A stretch of 64,000 nucleotides of DNA from Halobacteriales archaeon QS_4_69_225. GTDB taxonomy: Archaea; Halobacteriota; Halobacteria; Halobacteriales; Haloarculaceae. The stretch lies in assembly GCA_003020965.1 (NCBI GenBank), contig PXRL01000010.1, positions 232,278 to 296,277 of the forward strand, written 5' to 3'. The notes under the pieces were generated by a model, which had not been told where the DNA came from, made no database searches, and saw only the letters and a program-made list of their open reading frames with translations. Every line of letters begins with the position of its first letter. Position 1 is the stretch's first letter. Position numbers and translations under genes: made by a program. Shown in pieces: positions 51,780 through 63,340 of this stretch.

Positions 51780-51932
51780 ATGCGCCTGCTTCCACGCCTG
51801 TTCGACGTCTCGTCCGGCGCCGCGACGGACGAGCGAATGCACCGGGAGTGTCGCTCCTGCGGAGAGAACGTCGGGGACGAAACGACCGAGTGTCCGGCCT
51901 GTGGCGGCGATATAGCGGTCTACGCGCTCTGA
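51780..51932 (+). CDS. 50-aa double-CxxC zinc-ribbon microprotein
   Basis: MRLLPRLFDVSSGAATDERMHRECRSCGENVGDETTECPACGGDIAVYAL*; TATA-like AATTTATTAT about 25-30 nt upstream; not in the ORF track. Confidence 0.7.
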   Translation: MRLLPRLFDVSSGAATDERMHRECRSCGENVGDETTECPACGGDIAVYAL

Positions 51933-51939
51933 GCGGCGG

Positions 51940-52653
51940 TCAGTCGTCGGCCGCGACGGTCTCGGCATCCTCGTCGGCCGTCCCCTCGTCTTCGGCCTCC
52001 TCGGCGGCTTCCTCGATGGCGCTTTCCTCCGCCTCCTTTTTGTCCTTGATCTTCTTCATGCGGAAGATCTCCTCCCGTTCCTGCTCTTCGAGCTTCTGTT
52101 CGATGTACTCCTGGGCCTCGTAGAGATCGGGCAGTAGCTTGAACTCGAGGGCGTTGACCCGCCGTTTGGTTTTCTCGATCTCCTCGAGCATCTTCTTCAT
52201 CGCCGTTTCGACCTCGGCGGCGAGGATGATCGTCTCCAGCAGTTCCTCGTAGGCGTCGGCGGCCTCGTCGATGCGGGCGGAGGTGCCCACGAGGCCGTAG
52301 CCCCGCTGGTCGAGGTCCTTCCGGACCCGGGTCGACTCGATCTGCGGGACGACGACGCCCATGATGTTTTTCGACTGGGTCGTGATCTCCGGGGTCTCCT
52401 CCAGGGCGGCGGCGGCGCCGCGGACCGCCACGTCGCCTTCCATCGCCCGGGCCATGTCGATGGAACGCTGGGCCCGCTCGTAGTTCCCGTCGAGGTCCGA
52501 TCGGACGTCCTGTGCCTGGTCGAGGATGTCCATGAACTCCATGATGAGGCCGTCGCGTTTCTTCTCGAGGGTGTCGTGGCCCTGCTCGGAGAGCTCGATG
52601 CGGTCCTCGATGGCCATGAGGTTCTTCCGCGTCGGTTTGACGTCCTCGCTCAT
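51940..52653 (-). CDS. atpD: A-type ATP synthase subunit D
   Basis: [52 protein letters not shown]. Confidence 0.95.
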   Translation of the reverse strand: MSEDVKPTRKNLMAIEDRIELSEQGHDTLEKKRDGLIMEFMDILDQAQDVRSDLDGNYERAQRSIDMARAMEGDVAVRGAAAALEETPEITTQSKNIMGVVVPQIESTRVRKDLDQRGYGLVGTSARIDEAADAYEELLETIILAAEVETAMKKMLEEIEKTKRRVNALEFKLLPDLYEAQEYIEQKLEEQEREEIFRMKKIKDKKEAEESAIEEAAEEAEDEGTADEDAETVAADD

Positions 52654-52681
52654 CGTTGTCGGCGATTCGGCGCGGAGTCGG

Positions 52682-53206
52682 TTAATCCTTTCCGGTCAGC
52701 TCCGGCTGGAGGGTCGTCGCCCCGGCCTCGACGTCGACGACCGCGTCGGCCAGCGTCGACAGCACCGCGACGGCCCGGTCGTCGACGGCCGCCGGGTCGA
52801 GGTGGACGTGCATCGTCGCCGACGACGCCGCACACCGCTCGGCGAGGCTGTGGACGAACTGGAACACCTGCTCGAGGTCGGTGTACTGTAACAGCGCCCC
52901 GAGCGAGTCGAAACAGACCGTCGTTTCCGGCGACAGCGCCTCGGCGACGGTGATACCCTGGCCCGTGAGGTCGCTCAGTTCGACCTCGCCGCCGACGTCG
53001 AGCGCCCGGACCGGCGGCGGCTCCTCGAACCGCCCGGCGAGCCGCTCCCGGAGGTCCTCGGCGGTCGTCCCGGCGTATCCGACGAGGAGAACGCGCTCGC
53101 CCCGGCCGGCGAGGGCGGTACACGCCTCCGAGCCGGTCGTCGCCGACGACAGGACGAGCACCGTCCTGGCGTCGTCGGGCAACTCCGGCTCACCGGAATC
53201 CAACAT
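52682..53206 (-). CDS. RecA/KaiC-like degenerate protein (DUF7504-like) between atpB and atpD
   Basis: [68 protein letters not shown]. Confidence 0.6.
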   Translation of the reverse strand: MLDSGEPELPDDARTVLVLSSATTGSEACTALAGRGERVLLVGYAGTTAEDLRERLAGRFEEPPPVRALDVGGEVELSDLTGQGITVAEALSPETTVCFDSLGALLQYTDLEQVFQFVHSLAERCAASSATMHVHLDPAAVDDRAVAVLSTLADAVVDVEAGATTLQPELTGKD

Positions 53207-53256
53207 ATACCGGCCGTTCGGGCGGGCGGCGTAATAAGAGGTCGGCTCGGGACGGA

Positions 53257-54675
<1,419 letters not shown>

Positions 54676-54677
54676 GG

Positions 54678-57600
54678 TTAGTACATCTCCTCGAGCTGCT
54701 CGGTGATGTCGGATTTCAGCTCCTCGATGTAGCTTCTCCAGTCGTCCTGGGTGTTCATCCGGTTGAGCCGGGCGATGGCGTCGATGTCGATGATCTCCTC
54801 GACCGGGACGCCGGCCTCCAGCGCCTCGAAGGCCTCGTCGTTGAAGTGCTGGATGGCCGTCAGCATCAGATACGTCTTCTCCGGGTCGCAGTACGTGTCG
54901 ACGTCGTGGAAGGCGTTCTGCTGGAGCCACCCCTCCCGGATGTAGCGGGCGACCTCCAGGGTCAGCTGCTGGTCCTCCGGCAGGGCGTCCTTGCCGACCA
55001 GCTGGACGATCTCCTGCAGTTCCGTCTCCTCGTCGAGCGTGTCGACGGCCCACTGCCGCACCGCGGGGAACTCCTCGTCGACGTTCTCCCGCCACCAGGG
55101 GTCCAGCTGCTCGGTGTACAGCGAGTACGACTCGTTCCAGTTGATCGACGGGAAGTGCCGGCGCTCGGCCAGGTCGGCGTCCAGCGCCCAGAAGCACTTC
55201 ACGATGCGCAGCGTGTTCTGGGTGACCGGCTCCGAGAAGTCACCACCCGGCGGCGACACCGCACCGATGACGCTGATGGAGCCCTCGCTGCCGTTGACGT
55301 TCTGGAACTTGCCGGCCCGCTCGTAGAACTCGCTGAGTCGCGCCGCCAGGTACGCCGGATACCCCTCCTCGCCGGGCATCTCCTCGAGCCGCGAGGAGAT
55401 CTCCCGCATGGCCTCGGCCCACCGCGAGGTGGAGTCGGCCATCAGCGCCACGTCGTAGCCCATGTCGCGGTAGTACTCCGCGATGGTGATCCCAGTGTAC
55501 ACGCAGGATTCGCGCGCCGCGACCGGCATGTTCGACGTGTTCGCGATGAGGCAGGTCCGCGACATCAGCGGGTTGCCCGTGACGGGGGCTTCCAGCTCGG
55601 GGAAGTCCTCGATGACCTCCGTCATCTCGTTGCCGCGCTCGCCGCAGCCGACGTAGACGACGATGTCCGCGTCCGACCACTTGGCGAGCTGGTGCTGGGT
55701 GACAGTGTTGTGCAGCACCGACGGGACGTGACCGCCGACGAAGTTCTGGGTGCCGGGCACCGTCACGTCGTACACCGTCTGCTCGTCTTCGACCGTCTCG
55801 ATATCGACGACGGGATCGAAGAACACGTCCTCGAGTAGCTCCGCAGTGGCGGTGACCCGATCCGTCACGTCGGTTCCGCCGTCGGCGACGACTTCTCCGA
55901 TGGTCGCGAACGCCTCGCGACTGGGGGCCTGTCCGAGGCCGGTGTAGTTCGGCATCTCCACGCCGCCGTCCTTGAACTCGGTGTAGCTGGCGGCTTCGGC
56001 GATCTCGACCAGCGTGTCCGCGTCGACGGGGACCGTATCGACGTTCGTGTTACCGGCCGTCTCGCGCGCGTAGTCGCTGATCGACGCCACCTTGTCGTGA
56101 TCGACACCTTCCTCGGTGGCGAGCGCCGCGTGGAGCGTCGCGAGTTCGTCGGCCCCCGTGACACTGATCCGGTTCGCCCCGTTCTCGCGTCGGCACACGC
56201 GGTAGAGCACGCCGAGCCGCGAAAGCAGGTAGGTCAGGCCGGTGGCCATCGCCTCGCTGGACGTGCTGATCTCGACGGTCCCGCCGCTGACGGAGCCGTC
56301 TCCGAGGTAGTAGCCCCGCAGGAACGCCGTCACAACCTCGTCGGGACCCGTCAACACGGCGTCGGGAACGCTCCCGGTGACCGACTTGCGCGTCTCGGGA
56401 ACTCCGAGGGCCGAGACGAGCGACGCGACGACCGAACTCCGGATCTCGCTCGTCTGGACGGTATTGTGGACGGTCTCCGCTGTTTCGATACCGAACAGCC
56501 GCTCGGCGAGTTCGTCGAAGCGAGCGCGGAGGGAGTCGTCGTCGTTGTGGAACCGGACCGTCTTCTCGGTGAGCATCCCGTCGCTCAAAACCAGCCCGAG
56601 GAATTCGGCGAATTCCCGGTCCACGCGTTCGGGAACGGTGACAGGCTTTCCGTTGCTCCCCGGCTTGACGCGTTCGACCGCCGGACGCTCGACGCCGAGC
56701 CCCTCGCACACGTCCGCGACGAACGCGAGCGTCGGGCTGGTCCGGCCGAGCGAGTAGTTCACGAACACGTCGTAGTCAACGCCGATATCTTCGGCCAGCG
56801 CCGTCTTCGAGACGTCGGTCGCCTCGATGGCCTCCCGCACGGTCTCTGTGACGCGTTCCTCGATGGCTCGTGCCTCCGGCAGTAGTTCGTACGGGTCCAC
56901 GTTCGCGAGGGCGCCGGTGACGTCCAGTCGCCGGGGCATCACCAGCGAGTCCCCCTCGTCGAGGGTGCCGGCGGGCGTCTCCTCGATCTGCAGGTCACCC
57001 CGCATCCGGAACAGCTTGTGTGCGGGGGTGACGTCCAGCTCGCGACCGCTCGCCGTCCGGACCCGTACGAGTCGGTCGGTCGATCCCCGGTAGACGTGTG
57101 ACGTCGTCCCCGGACGGATCCGGCCGGCACCCTCGTCGAACGTCAGTATCTCGGCTTCCGCCTCGACCAGCGCTTCGCCGCTCTCCTCCGTGTCGTCGCC
57201 GGCCAGTCGTTCGAACAACTGCTCGATCGGCAGCGTCTCCCCGTCGGCTAGCATCACCGGCGTGTCGGGCGTGACGCACTTCCCGCTACCAAAGGGCCCC
57301 GGGATGGCGGCCGTTCCGCCCTTCGCGATCGGGAAGAGACCGTCGAGTATGCGCTGGCCGGAGACGAGTGGGGTCGTCGGCGTCTCCTTCTCCAGGGTCG
57401 GTCGCGCCTCGCGGACCGGCCACTCCTGGCGCATCGTGATCTCCTCGCCGGTGTCCAGTTCGACGACCGGCTCCTCGACGGTGTAGCTGCCCGAATCCGC
57501 GGTGACGACCTCGCCGCCCTCGAAGTCCGGCGGCACGAGCACCTTGTGCTCGATCTGGACCGTCTCGTCGACGCTGCCGACGACGTCACCGGGGCTGACC

Positions 57601-58007
57601 TCGTCGCCCTCGGAGACGGCCGGCTCGAACTCCCACTGCCTCTCGAGGTCGATCCCCGGCGCGTCGACGCCGCGGTCGAGGAACGCGCCCATCTGGTGCT
57701 CGAGGACGTCCAGCGGGCGCTGGACGCCGTCGTAGATGCTGTCGAGCATCCCCGGCCCGAGGTCGACCGTCAGCGGCTCGCCCGTACTCTCGACGGGTTC
57801 GCCGGGGGCGACGTCGGACGTCTCCTCGTACACCTGAATCGTGGTCAGGTTCCCCTCGATCTCGATGACCTCGCCCATCAGTCCCTCGTTGCCCACGTAG
57901 ACAACGTCGTTCATCCGGGCGTCGAGGTCCGTGGCGGTCACGACCGGACCGCTCACGCTCTCGATGACGCCGTCTTCGCTGACGTCAGTCTCTGTTGCGT
58001 GGCTCAT
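54678..58007 (-). CDS. atpA: A-type ATP synthase subunit A with embedded intein
   Basis: Extein [10 protein letters not shown] / [31 protein letters not shown]; extein total 585 aa. Confidence 0.96.
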   Translation of the reverse strand: MSHATETDVSEDGVIESVSGPVVTATDLDARMNDVVYVGNEGLMGEVIEIEGNLTTIQVYEETSDVAPGEPVESTGEPLTVDLGPGMLDSIYDGVQRPLDVLEHQMGAFLDRGVDAPGIDLERQWEFEPAVSEGDEVSPGDVVGSVDETVQIEHKVLVPPDFEGGEVVTADSGSYTVEEPVVELDTGEEITMRQEWPVREARPTLEKETPTTPLVSGQRILDGLFPIAKGGTAAIPGPFGSGKCVTPDTPVMLADGETLPIEQLFERLAGDDTEESGEALVEAEAEILTFDEGAGRIRPGTTSHVYRGSTDRLVRVRTASGRELDVTPAHKLFRMRGDLQIEETPAGTLDEGDSLVMPRRLDVTGALANVDPYELLPEARAIEERVTETVREAIEATDVSKTALAEDIGVDYDVFVNYSLGRTSPTLAFVADVCEGLGVERPAVERVKPGSNGKPVTVPERVDREFAEFLGLVLSDGMLTEKTVRFHNDDDSLRARFDELAERLFGIETAETVHNTVQTSEIRSSVVASLVSALGVPETRKSVTGSVPDAVLTGPDEVVTAFLRGYYLGDGSVSGGTVEISTSSEAMATGLTYLLSRLGVLYRVCRRENGANRISVTGADELATLHAALATEEGVDHDKVASISDYARETAGNTNVDTVPVDADTLVEIAEAASYTEFKDGGVEMPNYTGLGQAPSREAFATIGEVVADGGTDVTDRVTATAELLEDVFFDPVVDIETVEDEQTVYDVTVPGTQNFVGGHVPSVLHNTVTQHQLAKWSDADIVVYVGCGERGNEMTEVIEDFPELEAPVTGNPLMSRTCLIANTSNMPVAARESCVYTGITIAEYYRDMGYDVALMADSTSRWAEAMREISSRLEEMPGEEGYPAYLAARLSEFYERAGKFQNVNGSEGSISVIGAVSPPGGDFSEPVTQNTLRIVKCFWALDADLAERRHFPSINWNESYSLYTEQLDPWWRENVDEEFPAVRQWAVDTLDEETELQEIVQLVGKDALPEDQQLTLEVARYIREGWLQQNAFHDVDTYCDPEKTYLMLTAIQHFNDEAFEALEAGVPVEEIIDIDAIARLNRMNTQDDWRSYIEELKSDITEQLEEMY
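55707..57278 (-). other. Intein (524 aa) in the AtpA Walker A motif, with LAGLIDADG homing endonuclease and HTH-like segment
   Basis: Starts [13 protein letters not shown] after GSGK; block B-like [14 protein letters not shown] motifs [12 protein letters not shown] and [15 protein letters not shown]; block [24 protein letters not shown] followed by T+1. Confidence 0.93.
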
Positions 58008-58008
58008 A

Positions 58009-58329
58009 TCATTCCTCCATCAGGTCGATGCCGATCGCCCGCTTGATCTGCTCGCGGAGGCCGCCGGAGCCGGCGCCCCCGCCGAGCGTCACGAAGACGG
58101 GTTCGACGCTCGTTTCGGCGCTCTGCCGCACTGTACGCGAGAGGTGGTCCATGTCGTCGTCGTGCATGACGACGATGCCGACGTCCTCGTCGGCGAGGAC
58201 CTCCTCGACGGCCCCGTCCAGCTCGGTCGGCTTGTCGTCCTCGGCGACGTCGACGAACTTCCGCACGCCGGCCAGCCGGAACCCCGTCGTGAACTCCGGG
58301 CTGCCGATCACGGCGATCTCCTGGCTCAT
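58009..58329 (-). CDS. atpF: A-type ATP synthase subunit F
   Basis: [40 protein letters not shown]. Confidence 0.93.
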   Translation of the reverse strand: MSQEIAVIGSPEFTTGFRLAGVRKFVDVAEDDKPTELDGAVEEVLADEDVGIVVMHDDDMDHLSRTVRQSAETSVEPVFVTLGGGAGSGGLREQIKRAIGIDLMEE

Positions 58330-59387
58330 AGTATCACGAGCTCCTCCTCGATCTCCTCGGTCGAAAGGCCGGCCTCGCGTCCCCGCGCGACGGCGCGGAT
58401 GTTCTCGACCTCGCGCTCCTTCGCGAGCACGTACGCGAGCACCGGGCAGACGGACAGCGGATACCGGTTCGAGAGCGTGTCGGAGTACTCGAGCAACGCA
58501 ACGTCTAGTGCGTGGTCGAAGCCGATGAGGTTGTCGGCGTCCTCGAGCTCGGCGAGGGCATCTTCGAGTTCGTCCGCGTACCGCGACTCGCGGATCCGCG
58601 CGACGAGTTCGTCGACGTTGCCGGCGAGTTGTTGGAGCTCGGCCGCGTCGAACAGCCGGCCGCCCTCGATGTAGTACTCTGCGGGGTCGAGCTCCGCGCC
58701 CGACCGCGCCAGCCGGAGCGCGTTCCGGACGTTCCGGAAGTCGATCTCCGCCCGGAGGAACTCGACGTACAGCTCCTCGGCGCGGTCGGACCCGGCCGGG
58801 AGCCCGGCCATCAGCCGCTCGTAGAACGCGTAGTCGATGGCGTTCTCCAGGGGTACCAGCACGTCGGTGGCCTCGTACTCCTCGGAGGCCGCCTCCAGGC
58901 GCTCGTCGAAGATAGTCCCGTCGAGCAGTTCGACGATCTGCTCGACCGACGTGGCCTCGGCCAGCTGGTCGAGGAACCGGTCGCTGAACTCCCCGGCGCG
59001 GATGAGGTCGTCCTCGACGTCCGCCCGGGAGGCGCCCGAGTAGACGCCCCGGAGCGCCGTCTTGGCGTTCCAGGCGTCGAACTTCCGGAGGTAGCGGGCG
59101 ATGTGGTCGTACAGGTCGCCCTCGGCCCACCGGAGCAAGTCCTCGAAGTGCTTGGCCATGTTCCGGGTGAGCGCGTACTCGATGAGGTCGACCCCCGAGA
59201 ACCGCGACCCGAGGGCGTTCATCTCCGTCTCGTACTCCGACTCCTCCATGAACCGGGCGATCTCGCCAGGGCCCATCCGGACCAGCTTCCGGTAGTCGTC
59301 CTCGTCGAAGAGTTTGGCCCGGCGCGACCGGACCCGGGCGTTCACGTACTCGTAGTTGCCTCCACCTTCGGAGATCCGGTAGCTCAT
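58326..59387 (-). CDS. atpC: A-type ATP synthase subunit C
   Basis: YEYVNARVRSRRAKLFDEDDYRKLVRM; operon position. Confidence 0.93.
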   Translation of the reverse strand: MSYRISEGGGNYEYVNARVRSRRAKLFDEDDYRKLVRMGPGEIARFMEESEYETEMNALGSRFSGVDLIEYALTRNMAKHFEDLLRWAEGDLYDHIARYLRKFDAWNAKTALRGVYSGASRADVEDDLIRAGEFSDRFLDQLAEATSVEQIVELLDGTIFDERLEAASEEYEATDVLVPLENAIDYAFYERLMAGLPAGSDRAEELYVEFLRAEIDFRNVRNALRLARSGAELDPAEYYIEGGRLFDAAELQQLAGNVDELVARIRESRYADELEDALAELEDADNLIGFDHALDVALLEYSDTLSNRYPLSVCPVLAYVLAKEREVENIRAVARGREAGLSTEEIEEELVIL

Positions 59388-59880
59388 TGCTCTTCGAACA
59401 GCTCCGCGCTGAACTCGCGGAGGTGCTCGTCCCAGACCTCCTCCAGCACGGAGTCGAAGGTGTTGTTCACGCGGACCCGGGACGCCTCCGCCTCGACGAC
59501 GACCCCGCCGAGGCAGTCGTACTCGCCGCCCCACTCGTAGCCGTCGTAGTCGTCGAGGATCTCCTCGAGCAGGTCCCGGTCGTCCGTCCGCCCGTAGACC
59601 TGGACGACGTCCTCGCCCGCGAACTCGTCGGTCGTGGCCTCGAGCAGCGTACGGGTCAGCTCCTCGCGCCGATCGCCGTCGATGTCGGCGACCGCCCGCT
59701 CGACGTCGTCGCGCACCGCCTGGAGCGTCTCGCGGCGGGCCGCCAGTCGCTCCTGCTTGGCCTCGAGCTTCGCCGACGAGAGGGTCTGTTCCCGCTCCTG
59801 TTCGATCTGCCGTTCCGGAGTTCCTGCGCACGCGCGCGGGCTTCGTCCCGAATGTCCTCTACGACCGTATCAAGACTCAT
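59384..59880 (-). pseudogene. atpE: A-type ATP synthase subunit E, frameshifted by an internal deletion
   Basis: MSLDTVVEDIRDEARARAQEL then frame change to ERQIEQEREQTLSSAKLEAKQERLAARRETLQAVRDDVERAVADIDGDRREELTRTLLEATTDEF...; about 30 aa of coiled coil appear missing near 59820. Confidence 0.88.
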
Positions 59881-59901
59881 GGGTGTGAAACGGTGGGTGG
59901 T

Positions 59902-60156
59902 CTACCCGACCAGGAAGATGGTAACGAACGCGATGATGATCAGCGTCTCGGGCAGAGCCGTGAAGATGAGCCCCGGCACGAACATCTCGTCGTCCTCGGC
60001 GACGGCCCCGACCGCCGCGGCACCGATCCGGCTCTGGGCGTAGCCGGTGCCCAGCGCACCGAGGCCGACCGCGATGGCCGCAGCCCCGTTCTCCGACAGC
60101 GCCGGACCGCCCTCTGTCTGCAGTACAACGTTGGCAAGGTCGATTGCTTCGAGCAT
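59902..60156 (-). CDS. atpK: A-type ATP synthase subunit K (proteolipid)
   Basis: ENGAAAIAVGLGALGTGYAQSRIGAAAVGAVAEDDEMFVPGLIFTALPETLIIIAFV. Confidence 0.95.
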   Translation of the reverse strand: MLEAIDLANVVLQTEGGPALSENGAAAIAVGLGALGTGYAQSRIGAAAVGAVAEDDEMFVPGLIFTALPETLIIIAFVTIFLVG

Positions 60157-60210
60157 GGTTGTGTAGGTCCCGTTGGCTTCGTTCCGGACAGCCAGATTTC
60201 CACTCGTCGG

Positions 60211-60233
60211 AGCTATAAAGCTTCCCAAATAAG
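60211..60233 (-). promoter_or_regulatory. Candidate internal promoter for atpK
   Basis: Reverse complement CTTATTTGGGAAGCTTTATAGCT, AT-rich TATA-like element about 60 nt upstream of the atpK ATG. Confidence 0.45.
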
Positions 60234-60281
60234 ACGACCGAAACCCCCGATACCGGGCGGTAGAGACCCGAAACTACGCGA

Positions 60282-60303
60282 GCGAAAGCGGCAAGGCTTT
60301 CGC
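60282..60303 (-). terminator. Hairpin between atpI and atpK
   Basis: Perfect 8-bp stem GCGAAAGC-ggcaag-GCTTTCGC. Confidence 0.4.
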
Positions 60304-60322
60304 GAACGGGGCCGGTCGGGCC

Positions 60323-62653
60323 CTACTCCTCGGCGGTGTAGTTCCGATCGTACCCGAACGGCGAGTAGGGTTCGCCGCCGTCGTCGTAGAACTTCGAGAA
60401 GAACTCGAAGTACTCGAGCCGGACGCTCTGGATGCCCGCCGAGGTGATACCCAGCAGCAGCACCACGAGGTGGCCGATCAGGAGCACGACGATCCCTGCG
60501 AGGAGCGCGCCGGCACCCCCGTGGAGCATCCCCGGGAACATGATGCTCGCGTCCGGGTGGTGCTCGAGCACGTACTCGGGCCCGTGGAACAGCATGAAGT
60601 GGTACTCGCCGTGGGTCTCGTAGGCCCCGAAGAACAGCAGGTTGACGGCGAACGCCATCCCCGCCTTGGCGAGCAGGACCGCGGCGATCCGCAGGTACGA
60701 GAGCGTGTGGGCGAGCACCTGATGGGCCTCGATGAGTTCGTGGGTCGGCCCGACGAGGAGGAGGAGGAGCCCCAGGGCCACCGCGGCGACTCCGATCCAG
60801 CCGGCCCACGCCGGGAGCCCGCTGAACCCGAGCTCGAAGGCGGCGTGTTCGCCGTGGTCGAGCACCGTGTACAGGAGCTCGGGCTTGTTGCCCTCGGCCA
60901 GCCGGCTGAAGACGAACACCCACAGCCCGTTCAGCATCAGCAGCCACGAGCCGACCTCCTCCATGGCCCCGCTCAAGCCGTGGAACGTGTACTCCTCGAC
61001 GAACTCGAAGATCCAGGCGATGTTGAGGTGGAGCACGCCGAACAGGGCGGTGATGACGAACCACGCCTGTGCCCACTCCTCGGTGGCCGGCGAGAGCCCC
61101 TTCTCGATGATCGGGTGGGTGTAGACCGCCCCGATGGCCGGCAGTGTATCGAGGTGGACGCCGAACACCTCGCCGTAGAGGAGGCCGAAGACGACGGTGG
61201 AGATACCGGCGGCCGCGGCGACCTTCCCGAAGTCCTCGAACGTCTCGGAGTCGAAGTTCTCGATCATCCAGTAGCCGATGGCGGTGTAGACGACGCCGTA
61301 GCCGATGTCCCCGATCATGAAGCCGAACATCAGGGGGAAGGTCAGGAACAGGATGATGGTCGGATCCAGCTCCGTGTAGCTCGGCCGGCCGACGGCCTTC
61401 GTGAGCAACTCGAACGGGCGAACGCCTTTCGGGTTGTCCTGCTGGATCGGCGGCTCGCCGCCGCTCATCACCCGGTCACCCTCCGCGTGGCCGCCGTCAG
61501 GCTTCGCCTGACGTTGTTCGGGCGTCCCGCCCTCACCGCCGTCGGACCGGGGGTCCGACGAGGCTCGGCTCGCTGCGCTCGCCTCACCGCCGTCCGTCTC
61601 GACCCCCCGTTCGGTGACCGTCGGCCCGCCGTCGGCGGCGACCGGCTCGGGCTCGCCGGCACCCGGGTCGGGAGCCTCTTCGGGCTCGTGCTCGCCGTGG
61701 TCGCCGACGAACGAGTGGTCGCGGTAGTCGGCCCGCTCGAGTTCCTCGACGTCGACGTGGTCGCCGACCTCCCGCTGGAGGGCCTCCGCGAGGTCGACGA
61801 ACCGTTCGGTCGGGAGCCAGCCCTCGGCGACGAATGCGTTCTCCGTCGTCGCGAACGAGAGGGGTGCCTCCCGCTTCTGGACCTCGATGGCGAGCTTCTC
61901 CTCGGCGGCGAGGAGGAATCCCCCGACCTCCAGGCGGAGGTCCTCGAGGTCCGCCTCGACCGTCTCGAGCTCGGATTCGACTCGCTGTCTGCGGTGCTCG
62001 AGTTCGGCGACGTACTCCGCCGGGTCCTCCGCGTCCTCGGCCCCCTCGGGGAGCTCGAGTGCGGTGAACTCCACGCCGACGAGCTGGTCCTCGACCGAGA
62101 CGTCGGCCGGTGCGACGAACGCGGCGACGGCCTCGTCCTCGGCGAAGACCTCGGAGGCCTCGACATCCTCGCTCTCGTCGAGCGCCTCGCGGACCCTCCC
62201 GGGGTCGCCCTCGCCGACGGCGACCGAGACGTGGTCGTACCCGGACAACAGGTCCAGGTCGATGCCGAGTTCGACGAACGGGTCGATGGCGTCGAGCTGC
62301 TCTTCGATCGACCGGAGTTCGTCCTCGAGCTCGTCCCGCCGGTCGTCCAGGTCGACGACCTCGGTCCGGATCCCTTCGAGTTCGTCCTCGAGGGCCTCGT
62401 CCGTGACCACGCGAGTGGGCCCGGCGTCCTCGTCGGTGACGTCGAGGATCGACTGCAGCGAGCGGACGGTGACGAGCGTCTCCGAGGCCGCGTCGGCGCC
62501 CTCGACCGGGTCGCCCGGGTCGAAGCCGGCCCACTGCCCGTCGTAGTCGGTCACGTCGAACAGGTTGAGCTCGTGGGCGGTCTCGATGACGTCGTCCATC
62601 ACCCGCTTGGATCCCGTCACCGAGAGCCGGCTCATCCGCTCAGGTCTGAGCAT
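60323..62653 (-). CDS. atpI: A-type ATP synthase subunit I
   Basis: MSRLSVTGSKRVMDDVIETAHELNLFDVTDY; TM domain with FPLMFGFMIGDIGYGVVY and VLAHTLSYLRIAAVLLAKAGMAFAVN. Confidence 0.95.
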   Translation of the reverse strand: MLRPERMSRLSVTGSKRVMDDVIETAHELNLFDVTDYDGQWAGFDPGDPVEGADAASETLVTVRSLQSILDVTDEDAGPTRVVTDEALEDELEGIRTEVVDLDDRRDELEDELRSIEEQLDAIDPFVELGIDLDLLSGYDHVSVAVGEGDPGRVREALDESEDVEASEVFAEDEAVAAFVAPADVSVEDQLVGVEFTALELPEGAEDAEDPAEYVAELEHRRQRVESELETVEADLEDLRLEVGGFLLAAEEKLAIEVQKREAPLSFATTENAFVAEGWLPTERFVDLAEALQREVGDHVDVEELERADYRDHSFVGDHGEHEPEEAPDPGAGEPEPVAADGGPTVTERGVETDGGEASAASRASSDPRSDGGEGGTPEQRQAKPDGGHAEGDRVMSGGEPPIQQDNPKGVRPFELLTKAVGRPSYTELDPTIILFLTFPLMFGFMIGDIGYGVVYTAIGYWMIENFDSETFEDFGKVAAAAGISTVVFGLLYGEVFGVHLDTLPAIGAVYTHPIIEKGLSPATEEWAQAWFVITALFGVLHLNIAWIFEFVEEYTFHGLSGAMEEVGSWLLMLNGLWVFVFSRLAEGNKPELLYTVLDHGEHAAFELGFSGLPAWAGWIGVAAVALGLLLLLVGPTHELIEAHQVLAHTLSYLRIAAVLLAKAGMAFAVNLLFFGAYETHGEYHFMLFHGPEYVLEHHPDASIMFPGMLHGGAGALLAGIVVLLIGHLVVLLLGITSAGIQSVRLEYFEFFSKFYDDGGEPYSPFGYDRNYTAEE

Positions 62654-62972
62654 CTACCGCCTCCTCGAAGCGTTCGACGACCGACTCGACGACCGCGTCG
62701 CGGCGCTCGGCCGCGCGGGCCTCGAGCTGCTCGCGCTCGGTGCGGCCCTCCTCGAGGATCTCCTCGCGGTCGACCTCTATCTCCTCCCGGGCCTCCGTGA
62801 GGCGTTCCTCCGTCAGTTGCTCGGCCTCCTCGCGGGCCTCCTCGCGGATCTCGTCGGCCTCGCGGCGCGCCTCCTCGACGCGCTCCTCGCGCTCGCGCTC
62901 GGCCTCGGCGACGATCTCGTCGGCCTCTCGCTCCGCCTCCTTGAGACGGTCTAGAACCTCGGGCCTCGCCAT
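62640..62972 (-). CDS. atpH: A-type ATP synthase subunit H
   Basis: Charged coiled coil EADEIVAEAEREREERVEEARREADEI; first gene of the atp operon. Confidence 0.88.
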   Translation of the reverse strand: MARPEVLDRLKEAEREADEIVAEAEREREERVEEARREADEIREEAREEAEQLTEERLTEAREEIEVDREEILEEGRTEREQLEARAAERRDAVVESVVERFEEAVDAQT

Positions 62973-63197
62973 AGTCGTATCACGCGTGGGTTCGGAAAGG
63001 GCGTATTTGGGTATTGCGAAACCGGTCCCCGATACCTCGGTCGAGCGGGAGTTCTCGGGCCGTCACCCGGCAGAACCCGCCGGGAGCGATCGCTGTGGTG
63101 TCAGGAATCAGGCGAGCGCCGGTATCGGATACCAATCGGTCGGAGGGTTCGGGTGCGAGTCGGCGTCCGCTCCGCGCGACCCTGTCGGAGATACCCA

Positions 63198-63340
63198 CCC
63201 GGTCGTCGATATCCGGGTCGGTCGCGAACGGTCGACCCGAGCGTCGATATCCGGGTCGGTCGCGAACGGTCCACCCGATCGTCGATAGCCGAGTCGGTTG
63301 CAAACGGTCGACCCGATCGTCGCCGTCCCGGTCAGTCGTA
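63198..63340. repeat. 38-bp tandem repeat, three full copies plus one partial
   Basis: Copies at 63198-63235, 63236-63273, 63274-63311 and partial from 63312; unit CCCGAGCGTCGATATCCGGGTCGGTCGCGAACGGTCCA with few substitutions. Confidence 0.9.

Noticed and set aside
55707-57278. Insertion in atpA considered as a mobile gene disrupting the operon
   Set aside because: Frame is continuous and ends carry canonical splice motifs, so it is an intein rather than a disruption.
63198-63340. 38-bp repeats considered as a CRISPR array
   Set aside because: Units are directly contiguous with no unique spacers.
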